Shown here in pieces: positions 1-12,420 of a stretch of DNA of 64,000 nt. Position 1 is the first letter of the stretch. Each line of letters opens with the position of its first letter. Position numbers and translations under genes: made by a program. Where the stretch lies: contig SCFE01000029.1 of assembly GCA_004352715.1 (NCBI GenBank), forward strand, positions 1,104,097-1,168,096, given 5' to 3'. The notes beneath the pieces were generated by a model. That model did not search any database, was not told where the DNA came from, and saw only the letters and a program-made list of their open reading frames with translations. This stretch comes from Hofstenia miamia. Lineage: Eukaryota; Xenacoelomorpha; Acoela.

Positions 1-8
1 TATATATA

Positions 9-40
<32 letters not shown>
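1..40. repeat. (TA)n microsatellite at window start
   Basis: Near-pure alternating T and A with one TTT interruption. Comparable arrays recur at about 1531-1549, 7123-7155, 12258-12353, 14323-14406, 18497-18587, 28107-28139, 28670-28700, 29203-29325, 34251-34269, 35064-35147, 37483-37505, 37973-38081 and 47157-47176. Confidence 0.95.
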
Positions 41-1750
41 AGTAAATAGCTTTCTTTTAAGCAATGTACGCGTGTATTTTCATATTTACTTCTGCATCCT
101 CCAACAGACCATCTATTGATAAGTGATATAATGTAATGTGTAATGCGCAACGATAACGTATGGATACAAAAACGTACACTCCACAAGTTTGCGTTTTTAT
201 GCGACAAATGAAGCCTATTGATTTTTTGCAATAAATGAATGGTTGTCACTTCTGTTGTATTAAGCACTCCTTGTAAATTACTTACCTAAAATGGCTTTTT
301 ATGCTCAATTGGTCCAAAATTTCTATTGTACATTTTTGAAATTTGCTCAAACTGACTAAATTTTGGACAGGAAAATTTCTTAAAAATCTCGTTATTGCTA
401 AGGGCAAACAGTGCTTCATTATAATACTTTTATCCAAATAAGCTTGACTATGACCAAATTTCAATATTCTAATGGAGAGTTGGTAGCAAACCAGGTAGCA
501 ATTGCTGGTAAATATTGATGACATATTTCTGAGCTTAGGCAAAAATTATGAAGAGCATGTTTCATTTAAGACTAAGAACTTTACAATAAATTTTTCCATT
601 ACATTCTATTTCTATTGTGACTTTTTTCTAAATTTCTTGAAATTCCACTTTTTAGACAAATAAATTTCTATTTATTTAAATACTAAATTCCTTGAAATTT
701 TGTAATCCCGACGAAACTGAGTTATGTCGAATATCACCAATAAATGATATTCATTAAATTAAGAAGCATAAGTACGAAAATTAAAATTGTTAGAAGTAAG
801 AATAGATATAAGTTAGGTCTAAGATATCGCATTAGTTCTATTACATGTATTTTTCATAGATCTAAATTTATCGGCGTAAAAATGCGGATACAGCTTGCAA
901 TTGCATTAGCTATGTTATTTTACAATTTTGAGAAATAATTTCTGCGAAAATTGAATTAGCAATTAAAATCGGCGAATAAAAATGCATGGGAATTGTGGAA
1001 AATGCATTATCCTTTTTTTCAATTAATAGCGTTTAGTTAATTAAACTGTAGGAGATTCAATTTCTTCCTAATGTATTTCATTGATATAAGAGAATCTCTA
1101 CCATAGAGAAGATAATTCTTAAAAAATTTATAATATACTTCTTATCTAAATTGCACAAATGAAAAGCGGAAAAATTGCCATCGTGAGAAAACGGTTGACT
1201 GTATATTGATATACATATTCAATATATATTGTATATATATATATACATATACGGACTCTAGATAATATGGGATTTGTATCCACCACCCGCATTTTCCGAT
1301 TTTCCATAGTATCCAGCACCTTTTCGATGGAAAACCAGAATAATTGATTTTATTCAAAAATGTTTACATTGCGCATTTGGAGTTTAAATTCTTATGTATG
1401 AGTTTCAGGTTTTTTCAAAAAAAATTTTTTCGGACCCATATCTAGCGCCCTCTGTCATAGTATTTAGCGCCCGTACAGATTTTTTTGTGTCTAGCGCCTT
1501 GTAGATGCTTTAAATCCAGTATATGTACTTATATATATATATATATATAGTGGTTTGAAAATGATAATTATCACAGTAAAACATTGAATACAATAAATAG
1601 TAGAACTGAAACAATCTATACTTTAATGTGCAGACGAAATATTTGAGGTAAAATTTCATTTAACAATAGGCTATATACATTTGATATCAGCACTTTTAAA
1701 TTCTTTTGCCTTTGTACGATAGTAGCACGAATGTATACATTAATGGTTAT
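41..1750. other. No gene seen
   Basis: AT-rich sequence with short ORFs on both strands that have no recognisable motif. A TA-rich patch lies near 1200-1260. A short GC-richer stretch at about 1430-1500 repeats 'tagcgcc' three times. I see no exon or transposon protein here. Confidence 0.5.
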
Positions 1751-1761
1751 CACAATCAAAT

Positions 1762-2437
1762 TCACTTAGTATTTTTAAACAGAATAATCTCAAGGAATCT
1801 ACCTCGGAATGACTTCACAGAGTATAAATAAAAGAAGAAATTCGAAGTACTATTTAAAATCGCTGCTCCATTTGCAAACGCAAGCATTAAGTGCTGCGTG
1901 GCTAATCCTTGAGAGGTTTCTACTGATGTATTTTCTCCAATATAAGCAAATAAACCAACCATGACTAATGTAATGAGAAATGTTGTTGAAATTAATACAA
2001 GAGTTACAGTAATCTGCATTTCATTGTTATCTTTAATGCTGTTTCTGTTTTTTCTCCATTGTCTCATTCCATAGATGATCTGAAGATTGCCAAAGAGTGT
2101 GAAAAAGAATGGTACAATACCTTGAACTACATAGTATTCAATCATTGTATATGAAGTGTAAAATTTTTTATGTGTAAAGGCTATGCACTTTTTTTCTTGA
2201 ATTCCATAGTATAGAAACTTCGGAATATTGAAAGTAACAGAAAATATAAACACAAGGAATGACATGAAAAATGCGTAATTGGTTGACCATATGTTGCATA
2301 AAGAATTGGATATTTAATAGCTAGGAATCTTTCATATGTCAAAAGAACTATTTGCCAAATGCAACTACAGTAGTTGGTCATTGCCGTGAACCAAACAATT
2401 TTGCACACCATGTTGCTGTAGTTCTTCACAGAATAAC
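1762..2437 (-). pseudogene. GPCR copy 1, exon 2 (TM3 to C-terminus), frameshifted
   Basis: Second exon of a rhodopsin-family (class A) receptor, read on the minus strand. It opens at a 3' splice site (ATTTTAG before position 2437). It encodes TM3 with a conserved Cys and a TYERFLAIKYP segment in the DRY position, then TM4, an extracellular loop with a Cys (about 2190), TM5, TM6 and a TM7 ending NSTSNFFFYLY, an NPxxY variant typical of invertebrate peptide receptors. The reading frame changes in TM4 near 2270: the first frame (2429-2181) carries TM3 and the second (2265-1762) carries TM4 to the C-terminus. No GT-AG intron fits in the few bases between them, so this is a frameshift or a sequencing error. 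A related copy lies at 36.2-37.2 kb. Ligand unknown. With a second lesion in exon 1, I call it a pseudogene. Confidence 0.75.
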
Positions 2438-2689
2438 CTAAAATTTTATCTTCTTAAAGACAAATATAATTAATATATTGGAACTTTTGTATATAAATCT
2501 TTCAAATATTGCATCAATGCAAGCAAAATTAAAAATGAGTGAAAGCAAATATCTTTAAATGCGTTTACATTTTTTGTGACAACCTATATGTGAATCTACT
2601 TTAAGCAGTACAACGAAGTCATTCAAAAATATAGAAACAGTCTTGCGATTGGTTGTAACATCTAATATAAACAGAATAAGAGAAGAATT

Positions 2690-2900
2690 ATATTTACGAA
2701 ACTTAAATTTCCTAGAAAGTTATGAGGTGTTACAATTCGCAACTGGAACGAGTTACCAGAGGAATAAAAAAAATTCTCAGATATTAAGCTGTTCGAAAAG
2801 AACTTCAAACTGTGTTTACTGAAGGAAACCTGTTTTGTGTGTATTTATTTATATGACGCTATTCAGACAATAATAAGCTAAATTACAAATATGGGAACAT
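2690..2900 (+). mobile_element. LINE 3' end fragment (non-LTR retrotransposon)
   Basis: The plus strand reads VTIRNWNELPEE followed after a stop by KLFEKNFKLCLLKE. This is the WNxLP...FKxxLKxxL tail of a non-LTR reverse transcriptase. The following sequence, 'gacgctattcagacaata', is nearly identical to the tail of the longer element at 23.6-25.2 kb ('gacgctattcagataata'), so both belong to one family. It is 5'-truncated and lies within the long intron of GPCR copy 1. Confidence 0.6.
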
Positions 2901-3637
2901 AGAATAACTCATCATGTCATATCTAAAAACTTCATTAATAACGAAACACCCAAAATCGCCGATTGAATCATATTACATTTTAAAACCAATGCAAAGTGGG
3001 TAAATATAGTACACATAATAAGAAACTTAACATTTAGCTATGGACATTTTTGGAATTTTAAAGTACAAAGTTTCGTCGCATCATTTGCTATTGGGGAAGA
3101 CAGAATATAAATGTATGTTGCCAGAAGCTATTTCAAAAATTTTCAAATCCGCAAGATTACATATTTGAAGTATTTATATACATTGGTAACTGAAAAACCG
3201 CTATATGATAAATGAAGTTAACAATGCGTTCATGAATACGTAATAGGTGTAATTACCATGGATCGTTCTTTATGTTTAAGTTCAGATAAAATTAGACAGG
3301 AAACAAAAAATTACTCCTACGAATTCCTTCTAACAATTGCAATTTTTATCAGTTAAAACATTTTGTAATAATTTTAATTATACTTCCCATAAAGAGCATT
3401 ACTACTATTCCCATTTATTAAATCTTATTGCTACAAATTTATTTCGTCCTATCCTGTTAAAAGCTATGAACGTCGATAATCATGTCTCTCGTTACTCTGT
3501 TCTAGATGCCCACCATCAAATTTGCATGCTCAAGCGATCTTTTCTTTTATAGAAATCTCGTTTAAGTCTTTTTAATTGTGGGTTGTATGAATGTATATAT
3601 TTACAAAAATTATAATACTAAATTTTACAATCCCAAA

Positions 3638-4521
3638 AATATGCTGAACACTATTGAAAACCAACCATCCTCAAAAAGTTTGATGACTGAGAAACAACGT
3701 TTGCAAGTTATATATGGACGTTTAATTTCGATAAAATAAATATTAAACAAGACGTGAATTTAAAAAACAAAACACCATGCCAATTCTGCCGTCGCCAATG
3801 ACGATGTCTTTCAGCCCACCTGTAGACGTTCTCGTCGATGTCTAGCAGGCAAAATAGGCCCAACGTAAGAACGTCTAGCCGTCAGACCGGCGTCATGAAG
3901 ACGACGTCGCACGATGTTTGCACTGATTAACCCAAGACGAACTTGAACAGCTGCAACATTCCTGATTGCTGCTTAGACTCTGTCACGAAGGTGGGATCAA
4001 ACAACGAAACGATCTTGACGTGGTGTTGTAACATGTTGTTGACCAGGACGTGGACGATCTCTGGTGGTTCCTCTTTGCTGGTATCTCGTCTGCAGCCTCA
4101 GGATAGTTGAATGATTGGAACCAAATCGTGCTGCAAAAAGCCCGACAGGATGCTCCGACCTGAAGCATGCCCAAGGCCCTTTCACGTTCCTCATCAAACA
4201 GTCTTGGCATGATTTTACGACGTCCTGCTTGTTCCTTTGGCTAAATGGAAGTGGCTTCAAAAAGTACACCTCTTATACAGCATTTCTGCATACTTTGCGA
4301 AGGAAACTCCAATTTTCTGCGCAATGCCTGCAGTTTGCTGTGTTTTCGAGACAAGTTCAATAGTATACTCCCTTAAGCTTTGCATTTTCATTTTGATGTC
4401 AGAATGCACAAAAAACAATGTTTTGATCATGACAGTCTCAGTTGCGTAGCATTCATTCATTATTTTGACAAATTATATGTATTTTAACACTGGTTTTCAA
4501 TGGGGCTCAGTATGTATTCAC
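3638..4521 (-). mobile_element. Tc1-like DNA transposon, internally deleted
   Basis: The minus strand encodes the N-terminal DNA-binding half of a Tc1-type transposase: a helix-turn-helix (FAARFGSNHSTILRLQTRYQQ) and a GRPR-like block (RDRPRPGQQHVTTPRQDR). After a frame change come VRRRLHDAGLTARRSYVGP and WAERHRHWRRQNWHGVLF (to about 3765). The sequence stops just before the first catalytic Asp, so the DDE domain is missing. The ends carry imperfect inverted repeats: 'tggttttcaatggggctcagtat' near 4490-4520 matches the complement of 3645-3670. It is non-functional. GC content is clearly above the surroundings. Confidence 0.75.
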
Positions 4522-4559
4522 AATAGCATGTAAAAACCAATACTGTATTCAAAATTCTC

Positions 4560-5066
4560 TACGAGCCGAATTTTTTAAGCTCTTCTTGACTAGGCTCGTT
4601 TGACTTTTGAGCATTTCCGGATCGCCTCGCCTCACCACACAGAACCTTTCAATTGGGCTCGTTTTACCTAGATCTTTTTTTAAAAATAATGCACTCTGAG
4701 AATTTTTAAATAGCTCTTCCTACTATTAAATGAATATTTTAAGATATGATTACACGAATTTTGTATTGAATGAAAAAATAAGAAATATCTGCATAATCTA
4801 ATTAACAAGCTGAACTATACATTTGCTTGGCTCAATTCGGCTCGTTGTATATCCAATGAAGTGCTCAAGCTCTGCTCGTATATTGACAAGTCCAAGGGGA
4901 TTGAAATTAAGACCCGCCCACATGTAGGATGGGATGAGGATCCCCACACCATCACACAAGTCTGAAAGTTCATCTGGAAACACTATTTGGCACAGTGAAT
5001 ACGGGAAGTACAAAAAATGCGTAAATCAAACAAAGCTACTGGATAATGATAAATGGGCCGGCCCTG
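4560..5066. repeat. Possible hAT-type non-autonomous repeat (GC-rich ends)
   Basis: Stretches rich in 'gagccgaat' and 'ggctcgtt' (4561-4680 and 4825-4880) and a terminal 'gggccggccctg' (5055-5066) stand out against the AT-rich background. The complement of the last motif, CAGGGCCGGCCC, is a common form of hAT terminal repeat. I could not identify the partner terminus, so the limits are uncertain. Confidence 0.3.
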
Positions 5067-5728
5067 TAAAAATATTTTTTTAATAGCTTCTGATTCAATA
5101 TAAAATTTGAATAGAATTATGCACTTTTATTGATTTAGTAAATTTTCCTAAATTGAACTTTTTGCATATAATACAATTAAAAAATTCGAGAAAGTAAAAA
5201 AAATTTGAAACATTTAATATTTTTGGTTCAATTAATTAAATATGTTTTCAGGATTCAGTAAGTTAAAAAAGAATATTTAGCATGTGTAATCTTAAAACTA
5301 AATTGTGTGGTGCCAAAATAATTGGCCTGAATTCATTTCTTTGAAGCATAAGGTCCATGAAGGTAATTATATTGATTGATATAGATGAACACTGTATGAA
5401 ACATACCCAACTATTTGCTATCTTTCTAAATTGTTTTTGAAATTTTTTTAATTTTTTTTTAACTTAGAGTATGTATGGATAGATATCGTTATTATCACAA
5501 TCCGTTATCTGGTTTATATATAACCTTGCCCATGATTCTGTAAACAACACTTTTTCAAAAAATATTTTGAGCCTTCTTGCAGCTGGTTTTTTGGGAAGAA
5601 GTAACAATTTATACAATCGCACTAGCAATGCGTGATATTGCTCAAACAGGTAATGGCAGGGGCGTAGGAAGGGAGAGAAATATAAGTGTTAATCGTTTCT
5701 GTAAGAGGATAATATTTCGATTGTTTAT

Positions 5729-5900
5729 TTTTGTGGATTCCACAAAACTTCGGAAGAGTATGTTATTTCGATTGTCTATTTTTGTGTATTCCACAAAATT
5801 TCTAAAATTTGCTGTTTCACTTGTAAAATATTTTGTGGATTCCACAAAACTTCAGAAGAGAATTGTTTAACTTGTTAATTATTTTTGCGGATTCCACAAT
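5729..5900. repeat. 51-bp minisatellite, four units, each with a 19-bp palindrome
   Basis: Four copies of the dyad TTTTGTGGATTCCACAAAA, or near versions, start at 5729, 5780, 5831 and 5882, exactly 51 bases apart. Units 1 and 3 are perfect; units 2 and 4 carry one or a few changes, mostly in the left arm. Because 51 is a multiple of three, the array is open on both strands and encodes a 17-residue repeat containing FVDSTK. I regard those ORFs as by-products of the period, not as a protein. Confidence 0.85.
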
Positions 5901-5977
5901 ATATTTGAGGTTTGTGAAACTAAAATATTATTTATAAAAATGGAAAAGTGTTATATATTCCATTTTTATGTAACTAT

Positions 5978-6145
5978 GTTACATGTTTTAAGATAGTAGC
6001 ATTCACACAGAATGCTAGCGATAAAGCCAATCTTGAGCTTTAAACAAGAGGAAGTAAACTAGGGTATTCACTCAAAGAGATTGCGATATCGCGTTTGTAA
6101 TTTAAAGACATGTTATAAGATAGTAGTATTCACACAGAAAGCGAG
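5978..6145. repeat. Short direct repeat, about 131 bp apart
   Basis: 'taagatagtagcattcacac' near 5988 recurs with one change near 6119, each preceded by 'catgtt' and followed by 'agaa'. It follows immediately after the palindromic minisatellite. Confidence 0.6.
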
Positions 6146-6725
6146 TCAAGTGCGTACGCAGGATTTTCTTACGGCTTACGGAGGGGGACATCATCATTAC
6201 CCAATGCAAATATATAGTTATATTTTCATTAGCTAAAGCTAATCAGCTTATGTTGAACATGTAGTTATTTACTACTGAATTAAATACTAAGGGAACAATT
6301 GACGTTAATGGATTTCATATGCTTTTGTTTAATAAATACTTGTATGAAATTATTCAATAGGATACATTTAGATATCATTAATATTATTCAACGCAATTTA
6401 GATTGTATTTAAACTTTATTTACCTAGCACTATTTTCTTAAAATTTTTTCTATATTTGCAAAATTTTTTCAAGGATTCATCTATACAATTACAAAGTTTA
6501 CTTATATTTCCTATAATCAATAAGAAAAAAATAGATTTATATTAAAATTTGTTTATGTGTACAATAGGTGCATGTGTATAAACATTGCTAGGAATGCATT
6601 AAAGTACTGCATAATGAAATAGCATTGCGCATATGCATATACATCTGCATCTATTACCAAGTGGCAGGGATAAATACATTTCAAATGTAGGTGACAGCAT
6701 GGCCAACTTAATATGTATATATTTG

Positions 6726-7117
6726 CAAGAGAAAGCAATACCCGTTCGAGAAATGGGAGGAGACTCCAACATAGAGGCACGCAACAAGCCTCTCCTACAA
6801 CAAAATTGTCACATTACAAAGACCGTGGGCCTGATAAAAGGCGTCGTTCATCTATTAAAATGCTATGCAACAATAATGAAGCAACAACAAAACACAACAT
6901 ATCGATAAACAACAATCTAACAGATGCATCAACAGCAACACAAGCTAACACTCAAAGCAAAGAAAATACATTTGAAGCTTTGATATCATGTGCTAAAGCT
7001 ACTGAAGAAAAGCCGGAAAAACTTTCTACGTTGAATATAAGGAACTTTGATTTCAATAAGTTGATACCATATACTATTCATTTCGTAATACGATATATTA
7101 ATAAGCTTAAATTCAGA

Positions 7118-7120
<3 letters not shown>
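6726..7120 (+). CDS. Candidate exon, Arg/Asn-rich, function unknown
   Basis: A 149-codon open frame runs into a (TA)n array at its 3' end. The first part is basic and Arg/Ser-rich (RESNTRSRNGRR, KDRGPDKRRRSS). The middle is Asn/Thr-rich (NNNEATTKHNISINNN). It is followed by a more ordinary stretch (ENTFEALISCAKATEEKPEK). Base composition is less AT-rich than its surroundings, which favours coding. I see no clear splice donor, and the last residues come from the microsatellite, so the 3' end is not real. I do not recognise the product. It lies inside the GPCR copy 1 intron, on the opposite strand. Confidence 0.35.
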
Positions 7121-7157
<37 letters not shown>

Positions 7158-7828
7158 TTTGAAATTGTTGTAGCCTTATCCCTAAAATGATTTCAAAATT
7201 AACTAAGTAAACCGGTACTGATTTTCTTATGTTTTATTTTGAATGTTTGCACATAACCAGAGCAATTAAATTATAATTCTTAACATATTTAACTTATGAC
7301 TACGTCTAATAAACCAAGTTTATTATATTTTTTCGAGGGCTTCTCAAGAATAAATGCAACAGAAACTACAGCTTTGGAACCTAGAGAACCTGCAAAATTT
7401 GAGTTAGCTTCTGAAAATATCTAAATGTCAGAAATCGAAAGTTAATCAACTAGGAAATTTCCCAAAGCAGACATGCAAAGTTGAACACAGAGAATTAGGC
7501 AAAAGTAAACGTGAATAAAATTATTCTAATCTTAAACCAAGTGCTACTATCTAAATGGTAGCATGTGGGTAGGAACAAAAATATTTAAATTATGTTTATT
7601 GTAAGAATATATACATTGTACTTAGACCATTTCTCAGTTTTGACATGAATAAACTAAAAAATATTAGGTCTCTTATGAACACACATTGTGCAATAGTATG
7701 TACATAGATAATTTTATCTGTACAAGCATTTGTTGCAGAAGTACCGGTAGTGTTATTTCTTTACATTCACATACGATAGTATTTCAATGGATACACTTCA
7801 TTTATGATACACAAAACTGGTAATTTAC

Positions 7829-8032
7829 CCATTGGTCTCAAAATGCCAGTTCTAATACCATAATTGAGACAGGCTCCTGCATCCCAAAATACCAAAATTT
7901 GTAGAAGTGCCAAAAAGCTTGTTTTATGTTGTTGAGAATCACGCCAACAATTCCAACCAGTCCGTTGAAATAGTTTACATATTTTACCAAAATGTCGTCT
8001 GCGTCATTCTCCAATGTCTCATTCATCTTCAC
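7829..8032 (-). pseudogene. GPCR copy 1, exon 1 (TM1-TM2), with internal lesion
   Basis: The minus-strand ORF starts MKMNETLENDADDILVKYVNYF and continues NGLVGIVGVILN, a typical TM1. Immediately afterwards a second frame reads FLALLQILVFWDAGACLNYG then IRTGILRPMG, which resembles TM2 and the first extracellular loop. About 15 residues of the first intracellular loop are missing between them, and the frame is shifted. The exon ends at a 5' splice site (CCAATGG|GTAAATTA, boundary at 7829). Joining it to the acceptor at 2437 restores a GGT codon (exon 1 ends in phase 1) and gives RPMG-YSVKNYSNMVCK in the frame used by exon 2, which supports one gene with a 5.4-kb intron. The residue-level assignment of TM2 is inference. 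Confidence 0.5.
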
Positions 8033-8870
8033 TATTATGGCATTTATTTATTTACTATTATTCACTATTTATGGAATTGACCTCATTGTGATTGGCTGTG
8101 GAAAGAATGCGACATCTATCGGTTGATGATTTTTGATGGGCAGTAAAGCATATATTCATTAGACAATTTGTTTTCAATAATTTTATTGTATGTTTTGCTT
8201 TACTTTATGCTACACAGGTCAAATTCAACAGATAAAATTCTTCATGAAAATTACTGTATGAATAAAGAATATAGGAAAACAATAGCTATTAAGTTTTTCA
8301 CTAAGCTAATACTTTTACAAATGTGCGAAATTTTGTTGTCCTAAGTGAAGATTTGAAAAAGATAATTCCTAATTACCCGTCTTTAGAATCTGGTCGACAA
8401 TGGAAATAGTCTAAGAACATTCAATTATATTTGCTGGTTTTCCTAACATTGTTTTCTAAAATAGCATGTTTTGAGAATGCAAAGGAAAACATTGTTGATC
8501 ATTGGCAACCTTAGTTAAGCTATCTTTTCATTTTGGACTTTGACATGAAATCATTGAATTTAGCCAAAATCAATCTTAATTACTACAATGTGGACTATGG
8601 GGGTTTTTAAGGTGCTTTCGGCATGATAAGATATTAATTCGTTTATAATTAATTTTTTACCAACTGATCAAATTATTTTGTAGAAACTAGAATAATTTTA
8701 CAATATGCTTATGATTTATTTGCTTACGAGAAAACATTTTTGCAATAATTTTTAAAATATTAAAATATCTGTGCGAAGTGATACTCAACCAATAGCGGAA
8801 TTCAAAGTTTTGATATACAAGTCTGAAAAAATCAAAATGATGTATTCATGAATATATATATATATATATA

Positions 8871-9870
8871 NNNNNNNNNNNNNNNNNNNNNNNNNNNNNN
8901 NNNNNNNNNNNNNNNNNNNNNNNNNNNNNNNNNNNNNNNNNNNNNNNNNNNNNNNNNNNNNNNNNNNNNNNNNNNNNNNNNNNNNNNNNNNNNNNNNNNN
9001 NNNNNNNNNNNNNNNNNNNNNNNNNNNNNNNNNNNNNNNNNNNNNNNNNNNNNNNNNNNNNNNNNNNNNNNNNNNNNNNNNNNNNNNNNNNNNNNNNNNN
9101 NNNNNNNNNNNNNNNNNNNNNNNNNNNNNNNNNNNNNNNNNNNNNNNNNNNNNNNNNNNNNNNNNNNNNNNNNNNNNNNNNNNNNNNNNNNNNNNNNNNN
9201 NNNNNNNNNNNNNNNNNNNNNNNNNNNNNNNNNNNNNNNNNNNNNNNNNNNNNNNNNNNNNNNNNNNNNNNNNNNNNNNNNNNNNNNNNNNNNNNNNNNN
9301 NNNNNNNNNNNNNNNNNNNNNNNNNNNNNNNNNNNNNNNNNNNNNNNNNNNNNNNNNNNNNNNNNNNNNNNNNNNNNNNNNNNNNNNNNNNNNNNNNNNN
9401 NNNNNNNNNNNNNNNNNNNNNNNNNNNNNNNNNNNNNNNNNNNNNNNNNNNNNNNNNNNNNNNNNNNNNNNNNNNNNNNNNNNNNNNNNNNNNNNNNNNN
9501 NNNNNNNNNNNNNNNNNNNNNNNNNNNNNNNNNNNNNNNNNNNNNNNNNNNNNNNNNNNNNNNNNNNNNNNNNNNNNNNNNNNNNNNNNNNNNNNNNNNN
9601 NNNNNNNNNNNNNNNNNNNNNNNNNNNNNNNNNNNNNNNNNNNNNNNNNNNNNNNNNNNNNNNNNNNNNNNNNNNNNNNNNNNNNNNNNNNNNNNNNNNN
9701 NNNNNNNNNNNNNNNNNNNNNNNNNNNNNNNNNNNNNNNNNNNNNNNNNNNNNNNNNNNNNNNNNNNNNNNNNNNNNNNNNNNNNNNNNNNNNNNNNNNN
9801 NNNNNNNNNNNNNNNNNNNNNNNNNNNNNNNNNNNNNNNNNNNNNNNNNNNNNNNNNNNNNNNNNNNNNN
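8871..9870. other. Assembly gap (1000 N)
   Basis: Exactly 1000 N, opening inside a (TA)n array. The round number suggests a placeholder of unknown true length. Confidence 0.99.
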
Positions 9871-12257
9871 TATGTATAGTTGTGAAATTGATCTGGATTT
9901 TGTTTTTACGAGTGGTTTGTAGACAAAAAGTAATTACTTCATGTACCAGCAAAATTTCAAGGCACAAACCTAAGAAAGCAAACTTAGAAGAAAACCTTTA
10001 TTGAAAAATTAGGAAAGGAAAGTCCTAAAATCTAAACTCATAAATTTGATATCAAAATTTATAAATTAATATCATATATTTTTCCTAGTATAGAAATCTT
10101 ACTCTTAGATTTTGGCAACCTATTAGATAGATTTGCAAGGTTTGCATCATATAACAAGTGTTGATAATTTCATTTTTATCAAATTTTGGATTTATATCTT
10201 TTAGTAATTTGCTTGTACATTTATATTCAATAGTTTATATTCAAGATATTTACATTAGCTTACTTTGCTTATTGTAATTATAACTAGCAAATGCAAGTTT
10301 AAACAATTCTGTCAACTTGGATTTCAATAAGGCATTATTCCTATTGTCACAAGCTTAAGATTGTTGACTAAGCTTACACTAAGTAAAGTCATCCGGCTAA
10401 ATTTTATGGATAAGGGTTGATAAGGATTTTTCAAAGCTTTGGCATGTATTTACTCAAATGCAAGTTTAAACAATTCTTTCAACTTGGATTTCACCAGTGT
10501 CACAAGCTTAAGATTGTTGACTATGCTTACACTAAGTAAAGTTATCCGGCTAAATTTTATGGATAAGGGTTGATAAGGATTTTTCAAAGCTTTGGCATGT
10601 ATTTACTTAAACCAACTATTAACTTGAAGAACAAAATAACACTTCGTAGTTCTCAAGTTACATCTTTAAAAGTTGTTTTAAATATTCAACAATTTATGTT
10701 TATGTTATACATTAATGAGATACAATTACATACAATTGCAGCTCATCACATATGTAGTCAATAAGCCATTATTCAGACTTAGCAAAATAGCTTATGTTGT
10801 AATCTCCCAATAATAAGACATCCTAATTGCTCAACAATGAATTCCACACTTCATCTATTTTAATGTCTTCAAATACTTTCAGACTTGAGGGCCTCCAGTA
10901 CTAATCTTTCTTTGCTTATATGCTTCAGATATTTAGGTATTTTTAGTAATAAAAAAATAGCTATGCTAGTTATATTTTTCATTACATTGAAATGTAGTGG
11001 ATGTGTACTAGTATTATTTGATGAAGCTTTTCCTGAAATTGATTAATGTACTTTTTTAATGAAGTTTCTAAAGTCTAAAATCTTGGCAAAACCCACAATA
11101 GGTTTGTGTAAAAATTTATGCTTCTATCTGATAATACCAGAAACCGAACTTCTCCAATGTATGGGTATTTTGAAACAATGTAGGATTTGAAATTCTTCCA
11201 CTTACCAATTTCATTTAGGAATTTTAGCGTACTTCCTAGATTTTAAATGATGTGATTGTAACTTTTACAATCTCTATAAGATGCAAATTCCAACTAGGAT
11301 TATCTGATTCCTAAGTAGTTGACACCTCATTCATATGAGTCTTGTCTTTCGATATATAACACTAATTGATAGTTTTATCAGTACTTCAACGCATAAAATG
11401 TTTTGTATCCTTAATAAGGAATTCTCAATATTTTAAAAGTTGTGGAAAATATATTTATTCTTTTGAAAAAAAATTTATTCCTCAAAGATACAAACTAGGA
11501 GGGTAAAGTAAAATATATCCCACAAATAGAAGGGATTGTTGCTTACACTACAAACTGTAAAAAGTATGATCTTGACCAAACTTGGCAAAGAAGGATTGCA
11601 ATACCTAAATTGTTTCGATGGAAGAAATCATTAAGTAGCTTTAAACATGAGCATACTTCAATAATAAATATATATGTATTTTACTTCATAGATTTTTGAG
11701 TCATGCATGAGGTATGAAATTTATTTAAAATCTAATAATCTTTCCAATGATATAAACTAATGTTTTAGGAAGGAATATGAATCCTACAGAAAGGCTTTAA
11801 TGCAGAGTTTATGGATATTATAAAAAACAATAAAAAACTTTTTTTAAAGTTGTACTAAATTTCTTAAATAGAGGTTTATTTAAAATAACTAGCAAATATA
11901 AATTTCCTTCAGAATTAGTATTAATGCATTCTAGCACTAATATGCGACACATTACATGATGTGTATTTGGTCTAATATAATGTATAATCAAAAGAAGCTA
12001 GATTGAATGAATGGAAAAACATGATATTGCTAAGCATTCATTCAATTACACAATGAATGGTTGTTTATGCTATGACATGACTATTACAAGCATATTACAT
12101 TTTAATGGGAATGGGAGATCAAACAATAGTCGGAAATTCTATTGGGCGAATGATCTAATTGGAAAAAAGCTCACTAGATGAATTACGCACAGACCCACTT
12201 TTTCAAATAGATTTCACACTTAGCAAATAGTTAGAGATTTTGACAAACCTTAGTTTA
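9871..12257. repeat. Dispersed repeat, copy A (about 2.4 kb)
   Basis: From 9904 to about 10090 and from about 11175 to 12257 this block matches 17249-18496 at high identity. Landmarks are 'ttacgagtggtttgtagaca' near the start and 'gacaaaccttag' just before the terminal TA array in both. The 10091-11175 part has no counterpart in copy B. I found no coding potential or terminal repeats, so the repeat class is unknown. Confidence 0.8.
10288..10607. repeat. Tandem duplication, 167-bp period, inside repeat copy A
   Basis: Unit 1 (10288-10454) and unit 2 (10455-10607) share 'caaatgcaagtttaaacaat' at the start and 'ggataagggttgataaggat' near the end. Unit 2 lacks about 14 bases in the middle ('aataaggcattattcctatt' region). 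Confidence 0.9.
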
Positions 12258-12420
12258 TATATATATATATATTATATATAATACATATATATAATATACA
12301 TTACATATATACATATATATATATATATATATAGATATATATATATATATAAAGCACTGGTGAAACCGAATATTTANNNNNNNNNNNNATATATATACAG
12401 ACACACATGTATATACCTAA
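12258..12420. repeat. TA-rich microsatellite with a 12-N gap
   Basis: (TA)n with interspersed AC and AG steps to 12353, then unique sequence, 12 N at 12377-12388 and a short TA/CA tail. Confidence 0.9.

Noticed and set aside
282-542. 86-codon minus-strand ORF
   Set aside because: No motif, no splice signals, and frequent ORFs of this size are expected by chance.
3337-3552. 71-codon plus-strand ORF
   Set aside because: It looks somewhat protein-like (NHVSRYSVLDAHHQ) but I could not tie it to a family or to splice signals.
5577-5870. 97-codon ORF with a 17-residue repeat
   Set aside because: It follows from the 51-bp period of a minisatellite and is open on both strands; no sign of selection on protein.
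8846-9967. Long ORFs across the N gap
   Set aside because: They are translations of N and TA repeats, as are those at 34213-35182.
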